Assembly: GCA_030595665.1 (NCBI GenBank)
Contig: JAUVCV010000010.1
Span: 1 to 62,283 of the forward strand
DNA length: 62,283 nucleotides
Reading direction: 5' to 3'
Source: Methanogenium sp.
Lineage (GTDB): Archaea > Halobacteriota > Methanomicrobia > Methanomicrobiales > Methanomicrobiaceae
Part shown: positions 41,570 to 50,787 of the stretch, piece after piece
Numbering within the stretch: position 1 is the first letter of the stretch
Layout of the letters: every line of letters begins with the position of its first letter
Program-made: the position numbers and the translations under genes
Notes under the pieces: model-generated
Seen by the model: the letters and a program-made list of their open reading frames with translations, nothing else
Database searches by the model: none
What the model was told of the DNA's origin: nothing

Positions 41570-43786
41570 TCATTTTCCGTTCTGTTTCAGGGCAGTGCCG
41601 GCCCAGACACACTGTCCATATGAGATACACCCGTCCCCGAGGGGGTAGTCTGTATTGAGAATGTAATCGTGCCCTGATGCTACGATGGTTTTGCGGATGG
41701 CGGATTCTATTGCATGGTTGTAGGCCACACCGCCACTCAGGGCAATTTTTTTATACTCTTTCTCTTCAGCGGCCATAACTGCAATCTCGGCAATGCCTGT
41801 TGCAAGGGTATGTTGAAAGGATGCAGCGATGTCCGCGGTCCGTTCATGCTTCATCCGGGAGAATGCCTCTCTGAGGAGGGCTGAGGTGGAGAGGATGGTC
41901 CGTTCGTTGTCCTGGGTGAACTCACGGTCCCAGAGGGAGGCAGTGCCTGGAATTGCGGTGGTTTCCAGTACCTGTGCCGGTTCTCCGTCGAAGGTGCGTT
42001 CCCGGCAGACGCCGAGGAGTGCTGCCGCTGCATCCAGGATTCGGCCTGTGCTGGAGGAGAGGGTGACGTTGAAGCGTCGTTCCACCTGTTTCTCCAGCAC
42101 ACCAAGGGTGGTGAGGTCCCATCCGCGGGTTGCGAGAAGTGTTGCGGTCTCTTCTTCGGGGAGAATGCCATAAAGCATGCGCTCAGGGTATCGGGTGGCA
42201 AGGTCTCCTCCCGGCATCATCACTGGTTCAAGATGGCCAACGCGGGTAAGGTCTGGAACTGTGCCTGCAAAGACTTCTCCACCCCAGACTGTTCCGTCCT
42301 CACCGTAGCCGACCCCGTCGATTGCGATGCCGATGCATGGGTCATTGGTGGCAGCGGCGATGTGTGCCTTGTGATGCTGCACCGGCATGAGGGTAGCTCC
42401 CGTCTCCTCTGCGAGTTCGCGGGCATAACGGGTGGAGAGAAATTGGGGGTGCAGGTCGTGGGCAATCACATCGAATTTTGCTCCCAGCAGATGTGCTGTT
42501 CGTTCCACCGTTTCTTTCAGGTATGCGAGTGTCGCCGGATTGCGTACATTGCCCACATGGGGCGAGGTGATGCAGTAGCTGTCCCGGTATATGGAGATGT
42601 TTGCATTGAGTTCCGGGCCGGTGCCAAGGATGCAGGCATCCCCAAGATCCCGTTTCTGCCGTTTCGGTGCGAGTCCGCGGGAGAGGCGGAGAATCTTGCC
42701 ATCGCGCACTACAGAATCATCGCACCGGTTCTGGATAATCCGGTTGTGGGTAAGGATGTAGTCCACATGCCCCGTGAGTTTCTCACATACCTCGCGGGTA
42801 TCGGTGATCATCGGGTATCCCGGAGGGTTGGCGCTTGTCATGACGAGCAACGGGTGTGTGAGGTATCTGAAGAGAAGGTGGTGGAGGGCAGTATAGGGGA
42901 GCATGCAGCCAAGGGTATGCAGTTTGGATATTTCTTTGAGGGTCTTTGGGTCTTTTTTGACGAGGACGACGATGGGGTGGGCGGGGCCGGAGAGGCACTT
43001 TTTCTCTGCCTCTGATATGATGGCCACCTGTTCTATTTCCTCTTTGGTTGCCATCACGGCGAGTGGCTGTTCGGGCCGTCCGAGGGTGCCCTTCAGGCGT
43101 CCTGCCGCCTCTGCGGTGCAGGCGATGTGGAACCCGCCCAAACCACGGATGGCGACGACGGCGCCGTTGTCCAGAAGGGATGCTGCGGTATGCAGAGGGT
43201 CACCCGGCACAGAGGTGCCATCGGTGTGCAACAGAGAGAGTGTTGGCCCGCAGTCAGCACAGGCAATCGTCTGTGCATGGTGGCGGCGGGATGTAGGGTC
43301 GGTGTATTCCTCTTCGCATGCGCCGCACATGGGAAATGCGTCCATCCGTGTACGTTCCCGGTCGTAGGGCAGGCCGCAGATGATGCTGTAGCGGGGGCCG
43401 CAGTTCACACAGGAGGTGGCCCAGTACCCCTCATACCTGCCGCCAGGGGTAAAGATGTCCCTGATGCAATCGTCACAGGTGGCGACGTCTGCCGGAATAA
43501 AGCCTGATAATGAGCCTTCTGCACTCCTGAGGATAACGAATCCGGTCGGGACTGGTTCATCTGAATCGGTTACTCTAACCGAGTCAATATGTGAGAGGGG
43601 AGTGCCCTGAGAGAGGCAGCGCACAAATTTTTCAAAATTGGTTCCCTGTGCAAGCACCAGTACTTCACTGCCGAGGTTGCGTACAGTGCCCTGCATCCCA
43701 AGATCATGAGCCGTTTTATAGACAAAAGGACGGAATCCGACTCCCTGAACGATGCCTTTTATTGATATTTGCCCTCTGATTCGCAT
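41570..43786 (-). CDS. hypF: Carbamoyltransferase HypF
   Basis: HypF makes the carbamoyl group that becomes the CN ligands of the [NiFe] hydrogenase active site. The 738-residue protein has the N-terminal acylphosphatase domain (GIVQGVGFRPFVYKTAHDLG), two zinc fingers (CDDC...CVNCGPRYS and CGACEEEY...CADCGP), a YrdC-like domain (VVAIRGLGGFHIACTA) and a Kae1-like C-terminal domain (HHKAHIAA, IDGVGYGEDGTVWGGE, LSGGVAYN). Full length. It is divergent from two HTH genes by only a short gap. HypE, its partner, is not in the window. Confidence 0.97.
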   Translation of the reverse strand: MRIRGQISIKGIVQGVGFRPFVYKTAHDLGMQGTVRNLGSEVLVLAQGTNFEKFVRCLSQGTPLSHIDSVRVTDSDEPVPTGFVILRSAEGSLSGFIPADVATCDDCIRDIFTPGGRYEGYWATSCVNCGPRYSIICGLPYDRERTRMDAFPMCGACEEEYTDPTSRRHHAQTIACADCGPTLSLLHTDGTSVPGDPLHTAASLLDNGAVVAIRGLGGFHIACTAEAAGRLKGTLGRPEQPLAVMATKEEIEQVAIISEAEKKCLSGPAHPIVVLVKKDPKTLKEISKLHTLGCMLPYTALHHLLFRYLTHPLLVMTSANPPGYPMITDTREVCEKLTGHVDYILTHNRIIQNRCDDSVVRDGKILRLSRGLAPKRQKRDLGDACILGTGPELNANISIYRDSYCITSPHVGNVRNPATLAYLKETVERTAHLLGAKFDVIAHDLHPQFLSTRYARELAEETGATLMPVQHHKAHIAAATNDPCIGIAIDGVGYGEDGTVWGGEVFAGTVPDLTRVGHLEPVMMPGGDLATRYPERMLYGILPEEETATLLATRGWDLTTLGVLEKQVERRFNVTLSSSTGRILDAAAALLGVCRERTFDGEPAQVLETTAIPGTASLWDREFTQDNERTILSTSALLREAFSRMKHERTADIAASFQHTLATGIAEIAVMAAEEKEYKKIALSGGVAYNHAIESAIRKTIVASGHDYILNTDYPLGDGCISYGQCVWAGTALKQNGK

Positions 43787-43845
43787 AACTGGTGTCTGGA
43801 GAATCTTTATTGTTTTATACGCTTAATATTACATGGGTTTTTACT

Positions 43846-44358
43846 TTGACAGGGCATAATCGGATTGTTAATGATCCACTCGAATTAGTTCCGCTCATTG
43901 TTACTTTCAACAACTCAAAATTCAAAAGAGCCTATGACCTTCTCACAAAACAATGGATGACTGAGGAAGAGATCTGTGCTGAAATAGGCACGGAATGCGT
44001 GGCAGAATGCCTCGGACTTCTGATGAAAGGAAATCTGATTGAGGAGCAGTGGCGAATGCCGCAACCGGGGGAGCGGCCCTCTAAAGAATATAAAACAACA
44101 TACAGCCGATTCAGGGCAGGATTCCAGTGTTCCATGGAGGATCTTGGGGACATTCTTTATATCTCGACGTCTACGGATGAAGAACTAAGGGGCATGGTTG
44201 ACAACCTTGAGCAGGATGTACGGTCAGGAGTAACGTCCTACAATGACCTTGCACGCAAATACAAGGTGAGTCCGGTCTACATCAAGGGGCTTGCCAAACG
44301 GATGCCGAATCTTGATGTGAAGGGCCAGGGGCTGGTGCTGCTTGACGAGTCACACTGA
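43846..44358 (+). CDS. HTH-type transcriptional regulator (ArsR/wHTH-like)
   Basis: A 170-residue protein with an N-terminal winged helix (LLTKQWMTEEEICAEIGTECVAECLGLLMKGNLIEEQW) and a C-terminal region that may hold a second HTH (YNDLARKYKVSPVYIKGLAKRM). No metal or ligand motif stands out. The frame extends to 43792, but homologues appear to begin at TGHNRIVNDPLELVPL, matching a TTG at 43846. A TATA-like TTTATACG lies about 30 bases before it, so translation may be leaderless. It overlaps the next HTH gene by 17 bases and is divergent from hypF, which makes hypF a possible target. Confidence 0.78.
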   Translation: MTGHNRIVNDPLELVPLIVTFNNSKFKRAYDLLTKQWMTEEEICAEIGTECVAECLGLLMKGNLIEEQWRMPQPGERPSKEYKTTYSRFRAGFQCSMEDLGDILYISTSTDEELRGMVDNLEQDVRSGVTSYNDLARKYKVSPVYIKGLAKRMPNLDVKGQGLVLLDESH

Positions 44359-45151
44359 TGACCCGTACTACACTGTGCTTAAGAGCAAACGTGAGGCAAC
44401 ACGATTTCAGATCTTAGTTGAAATTGCAGCTCACCAGCCCTCAGTGCGTCAGCAGGAGATTGCCGCAAAGATGGGTGTCACACCGCAGGCAGTTAGTGAA
44501 TACATTCGTGAGATGGTAGAAAACGGATTTGTGAATTCAAACGGCAGAGGCCGGTACAATGTCACAAAGAAGGGTGTGGAATGGGTAACAACCACCGCTG
44601 AAACACTTGATACCTATCTTAAGTATGTAACGACGGATGTCATCCAGGAGGTCTCTGTATGGACCGCCATCGCAAAAGAGCCCATTGTAAAGGGAGATAA
44701 GGTTGGTGTCTTTATGCAGGGGGGTCTCCTGTACGCCTCAAAAACCGAGCAGACTGCTATGGGTGAAGTGATCGGTGCAGCAGAGCCCGGAGAGGATGTC
44801 GGGGTGGCCAAGCTCTCCGGCATCATCGCACTTGAAGAGGGAATCATTCGTGTCTGTAAGGTGCCACGTATTCAGCGGGGAGGTTCACACAGTGTGTCCC
44901 CTGACCGCATCCTCGATGCCCTGGAAGGCATGGACTATATCGGTGCGGTAGGTCTTGAGGCAATGGTGCTCCTGAAGAGTGTCGGTGTCACCGAGGACGC
45001 CTTCTTCGGCGCCCGGGAAGGCGTGCTGGAGGCTTCATTCCATGGCATCAATTGTGCGATGGTCATCGTCGATGAGGAGTTCACCGGGTTTCTGAAACGG
45101 CTTGAGAGTGCTGGTCTTCCGTATGAGATCTGCGATTTGAGCATTTCATGA
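44342..45151 (+). CDS. MarR-like HTH regulator with C-terminal sensor-like domain
   Basis: A 269-residue protein. The N-terminal winged helix reads VRQQEIAAKMGVTPQAVSEYIREMVENGFV. A long alpha/beta domain follows with VFMQGGLLYASKTEQTAMGEV, GIIALEEGIIRVCKVPRI and GAVGLEAMVLLKSVGVTED. I know this arrangement from a euryarchaeal family of unknown ligand (DUF7839-type). The start appears to be TTG 44342, inside the end of the previous gene; GTG 44375 is an alternative. It overlaps the helicase gene by four bases, so HTH, HTH and helicase form one operon. Confidence 0.8.
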   Translation: MTSHTDDPYYTVLKSKREATRFQILVEIAAHQPSVRQQEIAAKMGVTPQAVSEYIREMVENGFVNSNGRGRYNVTKKGVEWVTTTAETLDTYLKYVTTDVIQEVSVWTAIAKEPIVKGDKVGVFMQGGLLYASKTEQTAMGEVIGAAEPGEDVGVAKLSGIIALEEGIIRVCKVPRIQRGGSHSVSPDRILDALEGMDYIGAVGLEAMVLLKSVGVTEDAFFGAREGVLEASFHGINCAMVIVDEEFTGFLKRLESAGLPYEICDLSIS

Positions 45152-47163
45152 GTATTATTGTTAATCCCAGGCGGGGACCGTACCGCCTCTTTTTTTATGA
45201 CGGCCGACGTGTGACGGGCAGTGGTGATCTGGACCTTTCAAAGACCGGCAAGGGCTGTCGTCCGAAAGAGTTTCGTTATCGTGATGCAGGCAGGCGTCAG
45301 CCACGGCATGTCCCCACAAAGGATCTGATCCGGGAATTCAGAAAACAGAAAGTCTATCTTACAGGGGAGGATGGGGCGTTCCAGTCCATGTGCAATGATC
45401 TACAGATCCCCGTTACCATGATCCGGCTCTGCCGGACCTGTCTTTTGGGCGATAGGGTAACGCCCCTGAAAAAGAAGAATGCGGTGAAGTACGGTCATGA
45501 GGAGATTTGCATGGGTTGTGCCAAAAATGAACTCCGTCGTGAGGCAGGCTACCTTGGGGGGATGGGCATGAAGTCCATTGGTCATCTGGAGCAGATGCTG
45601 GAGATGTATCAGGACCTCGATCGGGTCCTTGGCATGCTGCAGCCGGATAGCAACAAACCCGCACAGACACTCTATGACCGGCTTGAACCCCATGCGATTA
45701 GTAAAACGCAGCCAATTACAGATCTTCCACTACCAAAGAAGTTTGTAGAGGCATCCGGTGTCAAAAACCTGATGCCGGTCCAGCAGCTCTGTGTTGATGC
45801 CGGGCTTTTAAAGGGCAAAGATCAGCTGGTGGTGGCGGCAACAGCAAGTGGTAAGACCTTTATCGGCGAGATGGCAGGGGTCAAAAATCTCAGTGAGAGT
45901 CGGGGAAGTATGCTCTTTTTAGTTCCTCTTGTTGCCCTGGCAAACCAGAAGTATCGTCGTTTTTCAGAACACTATGGCGATTTTATGAATGTCTCACTTC
46001 TGACCGGTGTATCACGTATCCATCTCCCGGGGAACCGGGCGAATGCCCGGCGGAGCATGAAGTCTGATATCATTGTCGGCACCTATGAAGGAGTGGATCA
46101 TCACCTCCGTATGGGCAAAAACCTTGCAAAGGTGGGGACGGTCGTCATCGATGAGGTGCAGATGCTGGAGGATGCTGACCGGGGACACCGGCTCGACGGG
46201 TTGATTGCCCGTCTGCGGCATGTTGCCCCGAAGGCCCAGTTCCTCTTTTTGAGTGCTACCATCGGGTCACCGGATCTGCTTGCGAAAAAACTGCAGAGTG
46301 AACTCGTCCGGTATGACGAACGGCCGGTGGGGCTTGAACGCCATCTCATTTTTACAGAACGAAAAGAGAAGATTCCTATCATCAGAAAGATGGTCGCTGA
46401 GGAATTTAAGAAAACCTCGTCCAAGGGATTTCGTGGGCAGACAATTGTCTTCACCAATGCACGGGCCCGGTGCCATACGGTGGCCGAAGCCATTGGGAGT
46501 GGGGCGATGCCTTATCATGCCGGACTTTCTCCACAGGAACGGCGTAAGGTGGAGAAGATGTTTGAGAAGGGAGAGATTGCAGCGGTGGTGACGACGGCGG
46601 CGCTTGCAGCAGGGGTGGATTTCCCTGCATCTCAGGTCATCTTTGATGCCCTTGCAATGGGTATCTCGTGGCTGAAGGTGCAGGAGTTCTCCCAGATGAT
46701 GGGTCGTGCCGGCCGGCCGGATTTCCACGATCTGGGTAAAGTGGTAATCCTCGCGGAACCGGGTGGTGTCTATTCACGGGAGTCCGGCGGTGGCACGGAA
46801 GAGGAGGTCGCAATGCGTCTCCTGAAAGGTGAGATGGAGGAGGTGTCTCCGGTCTATGATATTGAAGGTTCATCCGAGGAGTATGCAGCAAATGCTGTTG
46901 TATGCGGTGGTGAAATGGGATGCCTGACAGAGATCTGTGTATCAATGGTCGGTGAACTTGAGGATGTCTGGCTCCTCATGAAACAGGGAGGCTATATCCG
47001 CGAGCGGAAAGGGAAGATTGTCCTCTCTCCTTTGGGGCAGGTGATGGCTGAGCATTTCATCGGTGTTGAACGTCTCTCCCGGATTCTTAAAATGGTCAGA
47101 AAGACGAAAGATCCTCTTGTGATTGTCGCTGAACTTGACTGCGTGGAAGATGAGGATGCGTGA
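45148..47163 (+). CDS. DEAD/DEAH-box helicase with N-terminal zinc finger
   Basis: A 671-residue superfamily 2 helicase. The N-terminal 180 residues hold a four-cysteine zinc module (CRTCLLGD and CMGCAKNE), as in euryarchaeal DUF5814-type helicases. The motor has motif I ATASGKTFIGE, Ia LVPLVALANQK, II IDEVQM, III LSATIG, IV-V TIVFTNARARC and TTAALAAGVDFP, and VI QMMGRAGRPDFHD. It resembles Hel308 and Ski2-type helicases in the motor but lacks the long C-terminal domains. A role in DNA repair or RNA processing is likely. It is co-transcribed with the two upstream regulators. Confidence 0.92.
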   Translation: MSIIVNPRRGPYRLFFYDGRRVTGSGDLDLSKTGKGCRPKEFRYRDAGRRQPRHVPTKDLIREFRKQKVYLTGEDGAFQSMCNDLQIPVTMIRLCRTCLLGDRVTPLKKKNAVKYGHEEICMGCAKNELRREAGYLGGMGMKSIGHLEQMLEMYQDLDRVLGMLQPDSNKPAQTLYDRLEPHAISKTQPITDLPLPKKFVEASGVKNLMPVQQLCVDAGLLKGKDQLVVAATASGKTFIGEMAGVKNLSESRGSMLFLVPLVALANQKYRRFSEHYGDFMNVSLLTGVSRIHLPGNRANARRSMKSDIIVGTYEGVDHHLRMGKNLAKVGTVVIDEVQMLEDADRGHRLDGLIARLRHVAPKAQFLFLSATIGSPDLLAKKLQSELVRYDERPVGLERHLIFTERKEKIPIIRKMVAEEFKKTSSKGFRGQTIVFTNARARCHTVAEAIGSGAMPYHAGLSPQERRKVEKMFEKGEIAAVVTTAALAAGVDFPASQVIFDALAMGISWLKVQEFSQMMGRAGRPDFHDLGKVVILAEPGGVYSRESGGGTEEEVAMRLLKGEMEEVSPVYDIEGSSEEYAANAVVCGGEMGCLTEICVSMVGELEDVWLLMKQGGYIRERKGKIVLSPLGQVMAEHFIGVERLSRILKMVRKTKDPLVIVAELDCVEDEDA

Positions 47164-47451
47164 TGGAATGGTGCCCTTGTCGGGTGCTGTTTTCCTTCTC
47201 ATACTTTTTCTGCTGAATATCACTGATTAAACATCATTTTTTTGTTTGAGGATATCTCTGATTTATCCGTTACATGGGGGTACATCCGGGTGAATCGGGA
47301 CGATTTCTGAAAAAATTATTTTGAGTTATGTTTATTGATGCGAGGGATAGATTATGTCGGGACCTCTTTGTGTGGGTGTATTCGGATGTTCGGAAAAAGG
47401 CAGTCTTTATCCGCCTGTGTTCTCTAAACTGACCTAAGAGGGGTAGTTCCC

Positions 47452-47895
47452 ATGGATGAAGATATGAAATATATGCAGGCAGCGATTGACGAAGCAAAAC
47501 TGAGCCTTTCCGAAGGTGGTATCCCCATTGGTTCCGTGCTTGTACGGGATGGGGTGATTCTCTCACAAGGGCATAACCGGAGAATTCAGGACAATGATCC
47601 CCTGATGCATGCAGAGATTAATTGCATCAGAAATGCCGGGAGAATCGGGCGGTATGGGAATACGATTCTGTATTCAACACTCATGCCATGTTATCTCTGT
47701 GCGGGAGCAGTTGTTCAGTTCGGCATCCCGAAGGTTGTTGTGGGGGAGTCGTCCAACTTTGGCGGTGCAGAGGACTTTTTACAGGAAAAAGGTGTTGAGG
47801 TGGTGAATTTCGGTCTGCCTGAACTGGAGAAGATGGTGGCAGATTACATTGAACGCCATCCTGAAATCTGGAATGAAGATATCGGGACATTATAA
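47452..47895 (+). CDS. Cytosine-deaminase-like nucleoside/base deaminase
   Basis: A 147-residue zinc deaminase with the catalytic HAEIN (His-Ala-Glu) and PCYLC motifs. Several features match fungal-type free cytosine deaminase (Fcy1) more than TadA: GGIPIGSVLVRDG, the PLMHAEINCIRNAGR region, GIPKVVVGESSNF and the C-terminal HPEIWNEDIGTL. Predicted reaction: cytosine to uracil plus ammonia, for pyrimidine salvage. It stands alone with a 290-base upstream gap. Confidence 0.87.
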   Translation: MDEDMKYMQAAIDEAKLSLSEGGIPIGSVLVRDGVILSQGHNRRIQDNDPLMHAEINCIRNAGRIGRYGNTILYSTLMPCYLCAGAVVQFGIPKVVVGESSNFGGAEDFLQEKGVEVVNFGLPELEKMVADYIERHPEIWNEDIGTL

Positions 47896-48889
47896 CCCAT
47901 CGCCAATGGTGGTGGTGGCAATTGCTTTTGGATCTCTGAAATATGGCTCTGCAGAGCGTGGCTGAGGAGTAAACTGCCTGTTTTATTTTTAACATATTCA
48001 CCCCATCCATATTTCTAGGGTATCTACCCTTTGTTTTCTCCCTTCCAATGAAGTCTTATAACCATTCCACCCATCTTCAGGACAATAATGACCAACTTTT
48101 TGGAACACTCCCGCGATATATTTCGGAATTGAGCATTCAAATATGGCATTTAATAAAAAAAGAGTGATACACCGCTGCCCCAACACCACAGATTGAACAG
48201 TGTCCGAGTGACACCGACGACCGGTGAAAAGACGTATGATCCAGGATGCCGGGCAGGGGCAGAGTGGGCCGGACGCCCTCCCTTTGTGCACCGTCGCACT
48301 CCCTGCAGGAGTATTGCAATCTGGATCACATCCAATATTTCTCGCCTGCGTGCCGGAATTCTGCAACGGTCGACTCAGCGTTGAATTCACTGGTTCTTTT
48401 GCACTCCCGCTGTGATCACAGACACCATCACTCCCACATACCGAGACAGGTGGTGCCGTGGTGTTGGGTGTTACCGGTAATCCATGCAACCTTCCTATAC
48501 TCTCTGTACGCCTCTCTTCTCTCTCTTCCCCTGTACAAAAAATAGAGGCAGAATGGGCTTCCGGTTTGTTTACACAATCCCCTGAATCCTGGTGCAAAGA
48601 GGGTGGAAGAGTATAATTCTCCCCTACGCCATCTGCCATATCATCGTCTCCATCAGAATCGCTGTTATCCACTTCTTCATGCGGTCGGGTTCCTGGGAAT
48701 TCATATACACACCTCGGTCTGAACGGGGTTTATAAAATCCACTGCCATGTGAATGCATTAGACTTAGGATATCCGGTGAATAAAAAAATTGAACAATTCT
48801 TTTAAGGAATGATGCTGTATACCATTCATCAGAACGTTCCGGCAAAAATCTGGCTTTATGTGGAATATTCTGGAACAGGAGATTATACA
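47896..48889. other. about 1 kb without a convincing gene
   Basis: Open frames exist on both strands. The longest is a 224-codon minus-strand frame from a GTG at 48672 to 47998. Its predicted product has no recognisable domain, and it uses AGA, AGG and CGA arginine codons freely, unlike neighbouring genes. It is Cys-rich in the middle (CGSDGVC, CDPDCN, LCPCP). It could be an acquired or decayed gene. The 3' third near 48000-48160 is AT-rich, while the middle is GC-rich. Confidence 0.4.
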
Positions 48890-49054
48890 ATGGATTCAGC
48901 AACCAGGATGAAATGTTTGGTCTGCGGGCATATCTATGACCCGAAGAAAGGTGACGAAGGGGTATCTGTTGGGACAGCATTCGCTGATATCCCCGTGGAG
49001 TGGTGCTGCCCGGTATGCGGTGCCGCGAAGACAAAGTTCAGTGAGGTGATATGA
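48890..49054 (+). CDS. rub: Rubredoxin
   Basis: A 54-residue iron protein with both knuckles: [16 protein letters not shown] and [13 protein letters not shown]. It carries single electrons and here most likely serves the flavodiiron protein or superoxide reductase encoded next. ATG 48890 with AGGAG eight bases upstream was chosen; the frame extends further but the added residues do not belong to the family. It lies four bases before fprA. Confidence 0.95.
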   Translation: MDSATRMKCLVCGHIYDPKKGDEGVSVGTAFADIPVEWCCPVCGAAKTKFSEVI

Positions 49055-49057
49055 GGT

Positions 49058-50242
49058 ATGGTCGTGCGAGAGATTCTTCCCGGCATAGATGCAGTGGGTG
49101 TCATTGACTGGCACCGGATGGCATTTGATGACTTAATAGACCTCCCCGACGGGATAACATACAATGCCTATGTCGTCCGGGGAAGTGAGAAAACCGCACT
49201 GATCGACACCGTGGAATCAGAGTTTGATGAGGAATATGTGGCAAATCTCATCCAGGCAAAGGTTAATACCGTGGATTACATCGTGTCCAACCATGCAGAA
49301 CAGGACCACTCTGGTTCCCTTCCCCTTTTGCTTGAGCTGTTTCCTGCGGCAAAAGTTGTCACAACAGAGAAGGGCAAAGAGCTGCTCTGTTCCATGGTCT
49401 TAATTGAAGAAGAACGCATCATGACCGTAGAAGAGAATGACTCTCTCTCTCTTGGGGATAAGACCCTCGTCTTTTATCCGATGCCATGGGTTCACTGGCC
49501 GGAGACAATGGTGACCTGGGTTCCGGAAGACCGCATCCTCTTCTCATGTGACCTCTTCGGTTCGCACCTTGCCACCTCAGATGCCTTCTCAGACGGGTCC
49601 TGTCGGTTGCATGAGGCTGCGAAACGCTATTTTGCCATTATCATGCAGCCCTTCCGGGGAAAGATCCGTGATTACCTGGATGCGGTGGATGCCCTTAGTC
49701 CTGCCATCATCGCACCGAGTCACGGGCCGGTGTACTGTGACCCGGCAGAGATTCTCTCCCTGTACCGCGACTGGTCATCTGAAGAGGGCAAAAATCTTGT
49801 GGTCATCCCCTTTGTCTCCATGCATAATAGCACAAGGTGGATGGTGGACCGGCTGGTGGATGCACTCATACAGCGGGGTATTCAGGTGCGTCCCTATGAC
49901 CTTGGCACCGCCTCGCACGGCATGATTGCAATGGATCTCATCGATGCCACAACCATCGTCATTGGCACCCCTACGGTCCATTTCGGGCCGCATCCCAAAG
50001 CTGCACATATTGCGTTTCTCACCAATATTCTCAAACCGAAGGCACGATATGCGGCGGTCATCGGTTCATTTGGCTGGGGAGGAAAGACGGTGCAGGCACT
50101 TGGTGACATGATGCCGAAACTCAGCGCAGAGATGCTTGAACCGGTATATATCAAAGGAAAACCTCAGGAAGAAGATCTTGTCGCTATTATAAACCTGGCA
50201 GACGAAATCTATAAACGCCATCAGGATAATCACCTCGTCTGA
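49058..50242 (+). CDS. fprA: Flavodiiron protein FprA (F420H2 oxidase type)
   Basis: FprA in methanogens reduces O2 to water with F420H2, protecting the cell from oxygen. The 394-residue protein has a metallo-beta-lactamase-like diiron domain (NHAEQDHSG, plus SHGPVYC ligand region) and a C-terminal FMN flavodoxin domain (VSMHNSTRWMVDRLV, GTPTVHFGPHP, GSFGWGGKTVQ). Full length with no fused rubredoxin domain; the separate rubredoxin gene lies directly before it. It is followed 18 bases later by superoxide reductase. Confidence 0.95.
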   Translation: MVVREILPGIDAVGVIDWHRMAFDDLIDLPDGITYNAYVVRGSEKTALIDTVESEFDEEYVANLIQAKVNTVDYIVSNHAEQDHSGSLPLLLELFPAAKVVTTEKGKELLCSMVLIEEERIMTVEENDSLSLGDKTLVFYPMPWVHWPETMVTWVPEDRILFSCDLFGSHLATSDAFSDGSCRLHEAAKRYFAIIMQPFRGKIRDYLDAVDALSPAIIAPSHGPVYCDPAEILSLYRDWSSEEGKNLVVIPFVSMHNSTRWMVDRLVDALIQRGIQVRPYDLGTASHGMIAMDLIDATTIVIGTPTVHFGPHPKAAHIAFLTNILKPKARYAAVIGSFGWGGKTVQALGDMMPKLSAEMLEPVYIKGKPQEEDLVAIINLADEIYKRHQDNHLV

Positions 50243-50260
50243 AGTAAGAGGTGAGTTTTG

Positions 50261-50662
50261 ATGGAGAAAGTTCCTGTGTTTTTTAAGTGCCCCGGATGCA
50301 GTGGCACGGTAATGGTGATGGATTCCGGAATGTGCAAGGCACCATCGACTGGTGCTCTGTCGGTCAGTTGTTCCGGAAATGAGATGGATATGCTCTCTGA
50401 ACAGACGGCAGACTTTGCCACCGAGAAACATGTGCCAATTGTTGAGAAGGTGGAGGGAGGGATTAAGGTCAGCGTCGGTTCAACAGCCCATCCAATGACA
50501 GATGAACATTACATCATGTGGATTGGTATACAGGCGGGAGCCGAACTGATGATTCATTACCTGAAACCAGGCGATGCACCAGAGGCAATCTTCCCCTGCC
50601 CGGACACGAACGTGAAGGCGTATGAATGTTGCAATGTCCACAACCTCTGGGTCAACCGCTGA
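50261..50662 (+). CDS. Superoxide reductase (desulfoferrodoxin family) with altered N-terminal Fe site
   Basis: This enzyme reduces superoxide to peroxide. The 133-residue protein keeps the full catalytic Fe(His)4Cys site: TEKHVP (Lys-His), STAHPM, DEHYIMWI, and CCNVHNLW. The N-terminal desulforedoxin-like part has C10-x2-C13 as usual, but the vicinal Cys pair is replaced by Ser36-Cys37, with another Cys at 25. The second Fe site is therefore changed or lost. The start is ATG 50261 with GAGGTGA just upstream. It is third in the operon rubredoxin-FprA-SOR. Confidence 0.92.
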   Translation: MEKVPVFFKCPGCSGTVMVMDSGMCKAPSTGALSVSCSGNEMDMLSEQTADFATEKHVPIVEKVEGGIKVSVGSTAHPMTDEHYIMWIGIQAGAELMIHYLKPGDAPEAIFPCPDTNVKAYECCNVHNLWVNR

Positions 50663-50787
50663 AACGGTTCCCGGTCGTCCTATTTTCCTTATTTCCCCGT
50701 AATTATGTGTGTCTGCTGCGACGCGGTTGGGATATTGCCCCCTGTTTTGTAACAAAAGCATAATAGTCGCCCTCCTGCAATGTGTAC

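Noticed and set aside
47998-48672. 224-codon minus-strand frame as a firm gene
   Set aside because: Codon use is unlike neighbours, there is no recognisable domain and no ribosome-binding site near the GTG. It is kept only as part of a region note.
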